Origin: Apiotrichum sp. Y4204
Lineage: Eukaryota; Basidiomycota; Tremellomycetes; Trichosporonales; Trichosporonaceae
DNA: 64,000 bases
NCBI GenBank assembly: GCA_025531455.1
Contig: JAMYHL010000073.1
Location: 142,279 to 206,278, forward strand
Direction of reading: 5' to 3'
The notes beneath the pieces are model-generated. The model was not told the DNA's origin. It saw only the letters and a program-made list of their open reading frames with translations, and searched no databases. A program made the translations under genes and the position numbers. Below are positions 26,249 through 38,204 of the stretch, in pieces. The number at the start of each line of letters is the position of its first letter. Position 1 is the first letter of the stretch.

Positions 26249-29200
26249 TTACATTTCGCCGGGCTTTACGCTCTCGGTGATTGCTAAAAATATCGTCAGA
26301 ATCTGATGATGACATGGCATGATGTGGAGAAACTCACCATCAATAATGTTATGCCAGTATTGAGTGGAGTTCACTTCGTGGCCAGCCAGAGATGGCCCCG
26401 TCGACCCTCCAGCAGTCGGAAAACCACCTGCGATGGCAGAGAAGGGATCAACGCCAGTGACACCAAGAGTCGAGGTTCTGGCGAGGGGCGAGTAGTGTGC
26501 AGGATAACCACCGACTTCACCGGTGGCATGAGAAGAAGTCTCTGCTAAGTACCTGTCAAACAGAACTTGCACATGCTCGTCATCCCCAAGGTCTGATTTG
26601 GATGGTGGATCACGCCCTACATTCTGAACACCATTCGCCGGTGGAGATGCAGGAGCGTCAGCTGATCCAGTCCGCGACATGCCGCGTGCAGGACCCCCTC
26701 TCTCAGACGACAGATTGTCCAGTGGGTGTGACGGAGAAGCAAGAGGCAAAGGAACGTCGTGCGGGGAGCGTTGAAGCCCCATTGCGCGTTTATACAGCGT
26801 GTTGATCTGGGGTCAGCACGATGGCTGTTACGCTAACTTACGATTGCAGCATCGATTCTTGCACCACCCGCTTCAGTTTGCTCTACAGGGTGACGTTGCA
26901 CGAAGTCGGATACTATTGGCTTCATGGAGGCCGCATGCTTTGACTTGGCGTCCACAAGCAGGCCGATACCAGCATACAGCGCGATAGTCTACAATCAGCA
27001 TCCGAGTGCCACACAGGCCAAAGACAGTACGACTTACAGATTCGGGAATTGTGGTCGCAATATCTATCGCAAACTGTGGCAGCTCTCTGGGAACATTTTG
27101 ATACTAGAAGTCAGAAAAACAGGCTGGAACAGGTAAAGTAGTGTACTCACAAGCTTGTGGCTTGCCACCGTGGCATCCCAAATCGCTCTGCGCGAGAGGG
27201 CATACCTTTCGCCACCGAGCTGCCTAAGGAACCAGGGCCGATGGAGAATGATCAAGAGTTGCAGAATCTCGGCGTGCAGATAGTGGCGATGCACAGGCAG
27301 ATATTTATGATCTGAATGGTCAGCATTGTAAACTGAGCTGCGATCAGTACCCACACTTGTTTTGGGAAACATCGGGATCTTCAGACCGGAAATACGGCGG
27401 CAGGCTATCGCGAAAAGAAATCAGGTCCTTATGGGTAGACACCACATCAGCGTAGTCGTCCGACGGCGGATTGAATTTGTGGTTCAAGGTGATCATGCGG
27501 TTGACTATACCCGCCAGTTGCTTTCGCAAAATGGAAAACGTTGCGAGTGTTGGATCCGTAAGTGGTTTGGAAACTGCCGTGGGCGGCCTCCCGATAGCGC
27601 TGGCATCAACCAAGTCCTGCAAGTCCATGTTGCTGGGTAACGAGCTGACCAACGAGGAAGGGTCAATCGAGCGAGGCCGACCAGTGAGGCACGATAAAGT
27701 CGCTTCAGCGTGGCAGAGGTACGCCCAAAGGCGCTTGCGGTACTCGCCGATGTAATCATCGATCCTGAGATGGGGACTCTCAAGATGAAGGCCCATGCTC
27801 ATTGCCAAAGGTACAGCAGTTGTGAACATGAGCCATGCAGCCTTGAGGTGCTCCCGACCAACAAAGATGAGGTGTAACCCGATCTGAATGAAGTCAATAC
27901 CGGATCCCACAGAATGGCTGAATGACATGCCATGTCCAGCAGCAGGCCAGGGCTAGTGGACGAAGAAAAAATAGCGTGTAAAACTGTGCCCTATTACTTA
28001 CCAGTATTCGTGCCTCAACAAGCTGAAGGTTCTCTGGATTCACTGCCGACGAAATGCCAACTGAGAAGTAGGCAGCCCAGCACAGCTTGATGCTCCGCTT
28101 CAGACGAATGTGCTCTTGTCCGGCCAATTCAGTTGGTGCGAACCGCATAGCCGTCGCAAGTACGGCCAGAACTAAAGGCAAACCAAGTACGGAAGATGTT
28201 CCCTCGCTCTGCGAAGCGTAGACGGACTCGTAAGCTGCCAGTGTCAATCAAATACACACCGCGGAACGTTAAGAAAATTTCTCCCCAACAGAGGTTGACT
28301 CACCATGGCGGAACAACCGCTGGTCGATCGGATACTGTAGATGATTAACCTCCGCGAAGAAGAAGTCAACAAGTTTGTCGCTGAAATCCTTTGGCGGAAG
28401 ATCCTGGGCAGATTTCTGAAGCTACTCAGATGTTAGCGACTGCAAATGGAATCGTTCAAGCCACATACTACAGGAACAGGACCCTCGTCGACAATGTTTT
28501 CCAGTTGTTCTCCGACCGTAGCACTATAGTCGAGCCCGAGAGCTTGGCTCTGGCTATCGCCTTGCGGTCGAGAAGCATTCTGCACCCAAGATTCGCTGGA
28601 CGTTCCCGATGAGCCTGACCGAGCATTAGTGCCCAGAGGATCCAGAGATGGACGGTGGGGCGGAGGTGATTTCGCCATAGGATGAACTGGGTGTTATCAG
28701 TGACGGTAATACAAGAAGAACATCAATGAACAATATCACAAATCACTCACGTTGACGCCACTCGGCGAGAGCTGACGACGACTGAACGCCATCCACACAG
28801 TTCAGCAAGGCGTTCACCATTTTTTCAACCTTGCTAACACGGGCCGAGAGAGTTGGTGTGGGCTCGGAGCTACTGGGTGGCCTCTCCTCCGTCCCAGCAG
28901 TGGATGGTTTGCGATCCACAGGCTCCACTTTCACTTTTGAACGGGGAACGGAAGGAGATGTATTTTCCACCCCACTCGATGCCTGTGCCAGAGCCCGTTC
29001 CCTTGCTTCCGCAGACGAGATACAAAGAGCCTCTACCTTTCGGCTCACGCAGTGCTGGCATGGCGTCTGGCGATTGCACTTTTGCTTGCGCTTCGCGCAC
29101 TCGTTACAACTGAATGCCTGTCGGCGTTTCTTCTTGCGGGGTTGCTCTTCCTCACCGGAAGGTGCTGTATGCTTTGTGGCAGAGTACGAGCGGAAGATGG

Positions 29201-29794
29201 CGCAGGGCTTTCATCCATCATCGGCTCCGACCCGCCGCCAACTGGGCCCTCATCCCTCGGAACATCGCGGTGAAACGTGGGCACGGGCGGGCCTTCCCAG
29301 TGTCGAGGGGGATGATGACCGGAGAGCGGATGCCCTCCGCCAGGTGGTCCGCCCGATCCACCGCCGGGAAGGGGGGGATAGTCAGCCAAGCTTGGAAGCC
29401 GGTCAAAGCGGCGCGTGGGAGACCGGGATATAGACGACGCCGGTGGGCTCCAACGGGACGATCCGCTGCGCAGCTCGTTGGCGGCTACGACGGGTGAACC
29501 TGCTGACCCTATTCCAGGAGGGGCAGTTCCGCGTGCCCCATTGCCCCATCCTGCTGGATCATGTCCGCCACCTCCAGGCGGCATGTCGCCACGACTGCCA
29601 ACACCAATGCTCGGAGACGGGGGATAGTATCCACGAGGCACAGACATGCTTGGCGGAGGGAGACCATGCATGAACGAGGAGGAGCGTACCGGAGGTGGGG
29701 GTGGGAACCGATCTCGTTCACGCACTTCGCGGGCATATTCGCGCTCCCGCTCATACGCCCTTTCGCGTTCTCGTTCGTCGCGGTCTCGCTGCAT
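26249..29794 (-). CDS. Zn2Cys6 transcription factor with fungal-specific TF domain
   Basis: Probable nuclear regulator; target genes unknown. Exons on the minus strand: 29188-29794, 28751-29164, 28472-28686, 28304-28421, 28002-28234, 27355-27952, 27151-27311, 27038-27103, 26842-26988, 26338-26806, 26249-26283; about 1020 aa. A charged Arg/Glu start and a Pro/Gly-rich region lead to the basic run PRKKKRRQ and the binuclear cluster CNEC-x6-C-x5-C-x2-C-x8-C near 29020-29085. A predicted coiled coil follows (VSKVEKMVNALL). The middle-homology (fungal_trans) domain runs from FFAEVNHLQYPIDQRLFRH through GLHLESPHLRIDDYIGEYRKRLW. All junctions but one have good consensus and keep frame. The first, 29165-29187, would need a 23-nt intron, so it is either ultra-short, non-canonical or a sequence error. 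The N-terminal start at 29794 is therefore less certain. Confidence 0.8.
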
Positions 29795-32700
29795 GTTGTG
29801 ACTCGGCAGAGTGAGGAGTGGAACAGATGGTAGACGGAATATGGATGCGCACGTGCCTTGGATGTAGGTGCGCTGCTGATTGCTGAGAAAGACTGTCGAT
29901 CGTCTCTGTTGTTGGGGTCAGCACATGAACAAATATCTCCAGGTGATTGTGGAATTGAGGATGCAGCAACATGCACTGTAGATCGCCTCGGAGCTCGGAG
30001 TTTGTATGTCGCACCTTGTGATTCTGCACGGGAAGAGGCGGACGATGATCAGAGAACACCGAGACGAGATAGCCTCGAGTTCAGGTCGGGATAATCAATC
30101 AACCACTCAATCAGTCGTGGGCGAGCGAACGAAGATATAGTTGGGACGAGTGACGACCACCAGTATTCTGGAAACTGTGTTTTAAATCACAAGCAAGGGC
30201 GTCGAATGCCGGTCTATTGGTATGTGTTTGCGACAGGCTTGGTTGCAGTAGCAGCAGCTGATCGACACCAACCCGGCGATGATAAGATCCACAAGACGCT
30301 ACCACAAGACGCTAGCCGCGGTAAAACGCAAAGATAGATGTCGGTGTGTGCCTGTCCTTCACAATCGTCCACCAAGATCGCAAACTAGTCGCCCACTTCT
30401 CGATGGCGAGGACGATGGTTGCCGATGTGGGGAGTCTGAGGAGGGAGTCGATGGGAAATTCTATGCACACGCGTACGCAGGCCAATCCAGCAGAGATCGA
30501 CTGGCGCGGGGTGCAAGAGCGTAGGGAATGATAATGATTGTGTTCGACTGACGGAGGGGAGGATAACGTCGGTGTGGGAATTAGAGTCGGGGCGGGGTGT
30601 GCAGGAGGAGGCATGTAATGATGGGTAAGTGTACGGATGTTGTGAGGGAACCACGGTTCGTTCGGTGTACTGAACGGCTGAATGGATGAGGTGAAGAGGG
30701 GGGTCTGGAACGATCGCGTTTGGGCCGTGGGTGACCGGTGGGCGCGGGATGTCTGGTGAGCCTTAGTGCGGACGGAGGTCACTGCGCGATGGCGCCGAAG
30801 CCGAGAGCTAGAGGGCCGGCAGGTCGGCAGGTCGGCAGGACGGCAGGTCGGCCGGTAGATCGGTCGGTCGTTCGTTCGGTCGGCCAGCAGCCAACAGGGA
30901 CTTGCACACGGGGAACCGGGGGAGTGCACGTCAGGTAGAGAGGTACCTTAACTGAGTCTTTGGAGGGAGGGAGCGAAGAAGCAGAGAGAGTCCGGCTGGT
31001 GCTGGTGATACAGACAGTCTGCGGTACTACTACTGCACTTGGGCATCCAGTTGAGCCTTGTGCGATGCGGGAGGAGACCGTGGGGCCTGAGTTTGGGAAC
31101 CGGTTGTAGTAGTAGTTGCTATTCACCGTTGTCCCGGCGGCCTCGGACGCAGTCTGCGCCGAATGAGAGTGGAAGGAACGGATGCTCGGCTTAGACTCGG
31201 GTGGCAGCGGCACAAAGTGCGAGTGGACACGGTATAGTTGGTCTAGTGTGCATCACAGACCAGGCAGTCAACTCAAAAGAGCACATCCAGTAGTACAACC
31301 AGTACAGAAATACCCATGCCGGCCGACCGCGCCGGCCGGCCGGAGCGGGGATGAGGGCATGAGGGGCATATGAGGGTGTGAGTGTGGGTGTGCATGTGCA
31401 TATTGAGGCGCCATGGGCGGCTTACGGGTACATTCTAGGTTGGCTGGTAGGTTGGCTGCCAGGAGCAGAGGTGCAGCCGGTGGAGAGGTGCAGAAGCGGA
31501 GAGAGGAGAGAGGAGGAGGAGAAGAGTTTGATGGGCAGAGACACTGAAGGTTCGGGTGAGAGGCACGAACCCAGCCCAGATGAAAGGAACAACAGGACGA
31601 CGGCATGCGGTAAATTGTAGCTCGTCCGTGGACGGAGCGGTCAGCTTTTTTGCATGCAAGCGCGGCGCACAAGCATGCTCAACAAAGCTCGCGCTCACAC
31701 ACAGGGTAAACAGGCGCGGCACGAAACCGGCATGGACCGGTCGGGAGTTGGAAGCCGCCGCAAGCCGCCGCCGCCGCCACACGGGTTCAAGGGCGAGGTC
31801 GTGAGGGAGGGACGACAGAGAAGACGGACAGGGCACAGGAGCAGGGGCCAAGAGGAGCAAGCGCAGGACCAGAGAGATAGAGACGGCCATCGGGCGACCG
31901 CCGGGACGGGAGGGCGAGTACGAGAACACGGGGATTTTTTTTTGTTTTGTATTGCTTGGTTTTGTTTTCTTCTACACATCCCATATCTGTGCATCCTGTC
32001 AGCGATGCGCTGAAGCACTAGGATGGATGGATACAAACAATGAGTATCTATGGACATTCTCCTGCGCGACGGTTGGTTGCTGTGCATCAAACGCCTGTGT
32101 TGTTGTGACATGGGCAAGCGCCCTACGAAGAAAGCCGAATCAGCGATCATGGCGCGCAGAGTTGACCGACCACGGGAACAACAGATGATAGCAGTAACCA
32201 ACATACCATATAACCCCGAAAACAGCCATGCTTGGCAGTATGACCTGAGGAGTAGAGCCTGTTGACATGTTGAGCACGCCGAACTGGGTGAACCGGGTAC
32301 TGTGGCAAGCACATGGCACTGGCCACCCCATCCCGTCCCCCACCCTCCCCCCCCTCTTCCTCTTCTCTCTGGCCCTTGAACGCCCCGGCATCTCCGCGGC
32401 GCCGTGAACAAAGACAGGGATAATGGTAAGAGCTCCCGCGCTGGGGGCTGGCCGAATGGACGGCTATCTCGGTCCTGGTTGGATGGTTTGGCCATTGGCA
32501 TGCCATGCAATGGAGGAGGAACCTGTGCATGCTGGCGCCATCTTTCAGGATTGGGTGCATTCGCACTGCTCGGTCCTGTTTATGTGGATCTTTGGTTCAG
32601 GGCCAGCACGGTCCAGCGGGTGGATTGTACCACATGCACTCTCGTGACCCTCGACCCCATGTACGATACAGGACAGGACGGTGTCTTGGCCATCAAAGCT

Positions 32701-35700
32701 ACAACCGCTGCCTGTTGTTCCGGATAAACGTAACTGCTCCAGGGAGGAGGGGTGGTCGGGGGGGGCGAACGGAAACTGGAGGCTTGTCATGTGAAAGGCC
32801 TGGGTGCTGGCGGATTGGCGGATATAGGGCCAGCAATGCACCAATGGCCATGCAGCCGCGGTTGGCTTGATATCGTAATGGCAGACCAGAGTATCAAACG
32901 CAACAGCCAGGAGTCGGTCAGACCCACACGGACCACGGTTGTTTTTCTCATTGTCGAGTTCCCGCGAGCCAACGAAATGGACAGAAGATTCCGGAGGCAG
33001 AAAAGAATTCCCCGTTCAACCGACAGGAACAGATCGAAAGAGACCATGTACAGTCTACAACCCTGGCTGTCTGGTGTGCGCGTGCGTGCGCGCGCGCTGC
33101 CTTTGACTGCCTTGCTCGCCTTACCTCCCTTGCCAGCACGCGGGGAGCTCGAAGTTCCAGGTTCGATGGAGCTGGTCATTATCTCGCCCACCGTCTGAGG
33201 CATTTTACGTCCAGCATTAGATCCCAGGACCCTGGTCGCGTCCATCGGTAGATCTCCCGATGCGCTAGTGGAGTGCACTAAGACAATGTGATCGTTCCAA
33301 GCATAGGAACAGCGCCGAGAGGAACAAAGTGGCGTCGACCGCACACGGGCTCAAAGGCCCCTCGGAGAGTCGATGCACAAGCTTCGGCACAGTTCGCTCG
33401 GATCTCGCCTTGACCGAGCCAGAGGTGCGGCCGAGGTTTGCAGAGAACAGGCACACATATTCCAGTTCATCAGGTGCCTTGTTCCGCCGACCAACAACCT
33501 CTCCTCTCGCACTCTCGCGTCCAGTCGTCATCGTGGGAGCCATTTATGAGCTTGCTGGTTTGTGGACTGTAGTGCGTACCGCATGCACACGGCTGCCGAA
33601 AGGAGCATGCAGTACGTTATTATACGTGCGGCATGAACGTGATGAATTGAATCTAATCGTAAGGGCAGCACAACCAGGAGTGTTCCCCTGGTTACAAAGA
33701 TTGGGTCGCATACGACATGATGGCATAATACGTCGCAGAATAGGAGAATAATAGCCGGTCCGACATTCTTAACCGATTGTCTGGACGGAACTAGCGGCAG
33801 CGGGGCGACGCCCGTACGCGCTGTATAAGATATTGGCCAAGAGAGTGGCCCCACAGTTCGTAAGGATCTAATGACACGCTTATGCGCTAGGTCACGATTG
33901 TGGCGGATCTACAGACCTGAGAAGGGCGCGCAGGGCGGCTATCATGTGGGACGTGCCACATCACGACAAGCCAATGTGATATCACACATCCTCTCGTTAG
34001 CACTGCGCGGTTGTATCGCTGCCTCAAACCCACCCGGCCACTTTGCCCCCATGCAGGAGAATAAGAGATAACACGCTAAGACCGACAAAATGACAACTTG
34101 CTAAAATGAAAATGCGGCAGGGTTTGAGATGCTAGGAAGCATATTGCAAGCGGGAGCCCGCTCCACGGCTCAGTGTCTTTCATGAGCCGCGGCGTATCGC
34201 AGGTGCACATCATCTTGCGTCACGGCTCGGCAGGCAAGGGAGGGAGGAGGAGATCGACGGGTGTACGAAATGTGCTGCCTGGCGTAGTTGCGAGGCGGAC
34301 GGCTGCACGGCTGACCAAGCCACACCGCCGCCACACTGCCGCTCGGGTCAGATGTCAGTTTCTGCCGCCCCATCGGATGTGCTGGCGTGCCGCGAATGAG
34401 GGATGCACGAACTTGAGCACCGCGCGCCAAACAGCGTGAAACCCATCCTCCAAGTTCCCGTGGGCCAATCGTGGCCGCCAGATACGGGGGCCTAGCACCT
34501 CCCCCGCCCTGGGGTGCCACCACGCCGAGTAACAAGGGGCGCTTGCGGGCTTGTCGCAGGTTGGAAGAGCTAGAGGAGGTATGTGGCACTCCTCACTCGA
34601 CAACGCGGCCGTGGCGACCGAACCACGAGGACTGTTGAGCAGCCATGCGCAGCCAACTTCAGATTTCGGGCCCTGGACAGCCGAGTTCTCACTATCGCAC
34701 CGTCCTCGATTTTTCTCCCACACGGCCAAATCGCTTCCAACAGCTGTGTGGCCCATGTTCCAACGTGGCACAGACAAATGTCGTCCTCGGAAACATCTTA
34801 ACTGCCATTCAGCCGACCATGACGATAAATCCGTTCAAACTATCCATTGAGACGCGAACAATGTTTTATTGTGGAGTCATATTAGGAGGAGATACATTCG
34901 GACAAGAGATGAAATGGTGTTTGAAGTCTGTGAATGTCTTTGGAGGCGGTTGTTTCGGGCGACGTGCTGATTGCGCTCCCCCGACGATGAGAACAACCTC
35001 GACCCGGGGAATTTCAAAGACAGTGCTGACCAAATGTCTCTATGCGGCAGCCAAGATTGCTCAGGTGTTGATAACGTCCTTGAGTGTAGCAAAAGAAGTT
35101 CACATCCATCAAAGGAACGGAAAGTGGTTCAAAGAGCGGAGAGTGGTTTCCGGCGCCATAAACCCCGTCTAATATTGTATAACAATAATGAGTAAAAAGC
35201 CCGTGGCGCGTAACAACTTTTACGGCTGCCGCTGTGAGCGGGGATCACCACAAAATGGTCGTTGCGAAGAAGACGTCGATGGCTGCGAGCTGTCTGCATC
35301 GTGGATCACACGAACCGTAACCCCATGAGCGTGGTAAACTGGTGTGCTGCATTCTAGGTGTCTGGTTTGCAGATATCGTTGACCAAGTTAAAGCAGCCAT
35401 GTCCTGTCCAGCTCGCGCTGGTCTTGGAAGTCGCAGGTATGCGCATTCGTGACAAGAAGGCTTTATCCAGGCGGAGACGGCAACCGGGAGAACCGGGAGA
35501 TACTTCCAGAGGCCACTCGCAGATACTAGTATGGGTCAAGGTCGTCACATGAAAGCAAGCAACCCCTACTAGTCCTGAGATTTACAGTAACACTGCAGCT
35601 CGATGGCTGACACATAGGTGTAGATATCGAGATTGACGTGTCAGATATTCGACGGTAGCGTGAGAAGGAACTCCGACCACACCAAGCACTCTGGCACTGC

Positions 35701-36559
35701 CGAAGCTGTCGATTGGGACGTGGATGGATTGTGGGCATAATAAAAATATATTGTTGCAGTACTGCAACGTCGTGTGATGTTCAGAGATGAGAGTTGGGGG
35801 ACCGAGTGCAAGATGAGCGCCGGATTGGTGGCAACCGCCGATATCGACGTCTCGATCGTGGCAGCACCGAATATGGACGGGTGTCGACTCTCCTCGGCTC
35901 CACAACTGAAATGACTGCCGCCTCGAAGGTTCCCGGTACCCTCTAATTCCGGTCCACATCCTGTCGTGGCTCAACAAGAGGGATCGTTATTCTAAGCTGC
36001 CATCCGTTGGTTGCCGATGCCAATCGAACCACGCGTCCACGCCAAATACAGCACCACGCTGGACCTGCCACCAATGACAACAGGACCTCTCGATCAAATG
36101 TCCTATTTTGGGTTTAGGTTTGGATAACAACGGCTCCCTTTTGTCTGCGAACCAGTCACGTTCCATTTCGGTACGGAGCCGTGTGAACATGGAGATGCCT
36201 GACGTTGCCAGCCCTGGCGGAGCCGGAGAATACAAGAGAACACAGGACGGGTTGTCATCATGCGGGGAAGGGCGAGCCGTCGACAGTGGTGCGGGTTACG
36301 TTGGGTTCTGGATCCCGTCGACCCGTCTGCTCGCCACTTGGTTGTGCCTGTGTCACCTCACGGATGATATCAAACATGGGGTCGCATGCATACTGTTGGG
36401 TGTCCCAGGTTCGTCCCCGTCCAGGAGGATGCCGTAATGGGTTGGTACAAGGTTTGCTGACATGTTACTCCGCTAGCCACTACCTAAACTGCGATAATCA
36501 ATACATCGTTCAACCCTGCTTCATATCACAAACAGAAATGGACAGTCCGGTGCCACAAT
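29795..36559. other. 6.8 kb without a convincing gene, upstream of the Zn2Cys6 gene
   Basis: The part next to the regulator (about 29800-31650) is pyrimidine-rich on the minus strand and may be promoter plus leader. The longest frame (about 270 codons, minus, 31695-32510) is low-complexity and lacks any domain. No RNA gene was recognised. One tandem GC array is listed separately. Confidence 0.5.
30818..30894 (+). repeat. Degenerate GGCAGGTC/GGTCGGTC tandem array
   Basis: An 8-bp GGCAGGTC unit gives way to GGTC/GTTC tetranucleotides over about 75 bp. Confidence 0.7.
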
Positions 36560-37660
36560 CTATGCCCTTTCACCCTTCTCCCACTCCTGGGGTGTCTTCA
36601 GGCGAAGGCTCAGAGCGTGAAGCCCGGCGTCAAACTCGTCCTTGAGCAGGCCGTTGACAAGACGGTGACGGGCGATCTGGGTCTTCCCCGCGAACTCCTC
36701 CGATACAATGGCAACAGCGAAGTCTGTTTGATGTAGCCGTTGGTTTCGCAGCACGGGAAGTGTCGACGCGTCCGTTAATCCGAAAAAGTGCCCTCAACGA
36801 TGAGAGGTCCGTAATGGCACAATAAACCAGAATACATGGCCGAAATGGTCGAGAGGTGCGGCGTTTAGTTGTGAGAAATCGCACCCACGAAAATCGATAG
36901 ACAGAGGCGAGAACCGATGATGAGTGACACACGAAAATCAGAACATGGCGTCGAGGACAGTAAATCAGATTATTGCGGCATCAGTATTGTTTCGACAGCA
37001 AATCAAGTGATCTGTTGCAACGACTTACGGGTTTCACCCGATCCTCCACCGATGGCGCGCATCGGAGCATGGTGAGAGTGTTTGCTCGAGTCGTTCGAGA
37101 TACGAATCAGCGTTGGCTTGAATGCCTCAATGAGCTGAGAGTCATTAGCACAACCTCCTGTCTCAAGTGTTTGGATTTCGGACAGCGATCGCGATGAGCG
37201 CAACAACTTAACACGGTGCAACCCGTAACCGACAAGCTGACCAAGTATCAAATGCCCGTGTTGCAAACATCGACCGCACCGCCATACCTGATGACTAGGT
37301 GTGCACCACTAATAGTGCAGCGGTGGGGAGCCCTGGGTGGCACAATTGTTCCCCTTTGCCCCACCGCAAATAACGGCTGGATGCTCACGGGTGGCGTTCA
37401 CTCAACTACCCACCACTCTGCAAAACAACCCAGACCTTCTCCAAGTCTGAGGGAGGATTCATGCTCACCTTCTGCTGCATAGCCGTCTCGAGGGGGCCAG
37501 GGATGCGAACTGGAGTGCGTCCGGTCGACTCCGGAGAAGCTGTGGAAGCCATTCGCAAAGTAGTCGTCGGAGGAGCGGTGACAATAGGCGCGGTAGCGGG
37601 GCGGCGGAGGCTGTGGAGCCAGAAGCGCTTGAGCAGGGAAGGGGGACGCTGGGAAAGCAT
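36560..37660 (-). CDS. BOL1: BolA-family protein, mitochondrial BolA1 type
   Basis: Expected mitochondrial partner of a monothiol glutaredoxin in delivering [4Fe-4S] clusters. Exons 37469-37660, 37029-37134 and 36560-36723; 153 aa. The start ATG at 37660 opens a basic, Ser/Leu-rich presequence (MLSQRPPSLLKRFWLHSLRR). The BolA fold follows from PGPLETAMQQKLIEAFKP, through SNDSSKHSHHAP and ETHFAVAIVSEEF, to RHRLVNGLLKDEF, HALSLRL and KTPQEW. The cysteine typical of BolA2/BolA3 is absent and His residues are kept, so BolA1 is the best class. Its two introns (334 and 305 nt) are far longer than almost all others in the window. It is divergent from the J-protein gene, with 544 bp shared. Confidence 0.9.
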
Positions 37661-38204
37661 TTGCCAAGCTGTTGAACTAGACACAATCGGGACGATCTGA
37701 TCCCAGCGTTGTTGCAATGGAGTCGCCGAGATGCCGGAAGACTGAGCTCAACTTGATGAGTGGCGACGGGGACTGGGACAAGGACGTTGAGCAACAGACG
37801 AGACGAAGGTGGTTGAGCAACACGAAGAATGCCTGAAGGGGAACAACGATGGCGCGGACCGGTGCATCGCCGAGCTCAGGAGGAGTGCTAAGCTCTTGGC
37901 CGTTGGCTGTTATCAGATTCCGGCTCGTGCCGGCTCGGACCAATCACGGACACGATTAATGCCCATCTCGCATGGCCGCGCATGGCCGCGCATGGCCTCC
38001 GCACTTGATTCACTCTAACATCACGTGACCACAAAACAACCAAGGTACCCCACAGAAATGACACGTCACATAATTGTGTGCACATTGGGTGGCAAAACCG
38101 CCAACCAGCTTGTCAGGAGTTGTGTTTTCCCTATATCACTTCGAGAGTTATCATTGTCATCACACCATCGCCGTTCATCGTTGTCGTTTTCACCATCCGT
38201 CACA
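37661..38204. promoter_or_regulatory. Divergent promoter between BOL1 and the J-protein gene
   Basis: 544 bp separate two start codons facing away from each other. It contains three adjacent copies of CATGGCCGCG (last one altered) at 37971-38000. A palindromic TCACGTGA at 38021-38028 contains a CACGTG E-box of the bHLH (Cbf1-like) type. Whether either acts on both genes is inference. Confidence 0.6.
37971..38000. repeat. Three tandem 10-bp CATGGCCGCG units
   Basis: Two perfect copies and one with two changes, ending 20 bp before the CACGTG palindrome. Confidence 0.8.

Noticed and set aside
31695..32510. 271-codon open frame on the minus strand, the longest in any spacer
   Set aside because: Biased composition, no domain, no splice structure, and it crosses simple-sequence stretches. 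Judged a chance frame in GC-rich DNA.
36810..36920. Possible box C (ATGATGA) of a snoRNA in the second BOL1 intron
   Set aside because: It occurs on the plus strand, antisense to the host gene, with no matching D box at a suitable distance.
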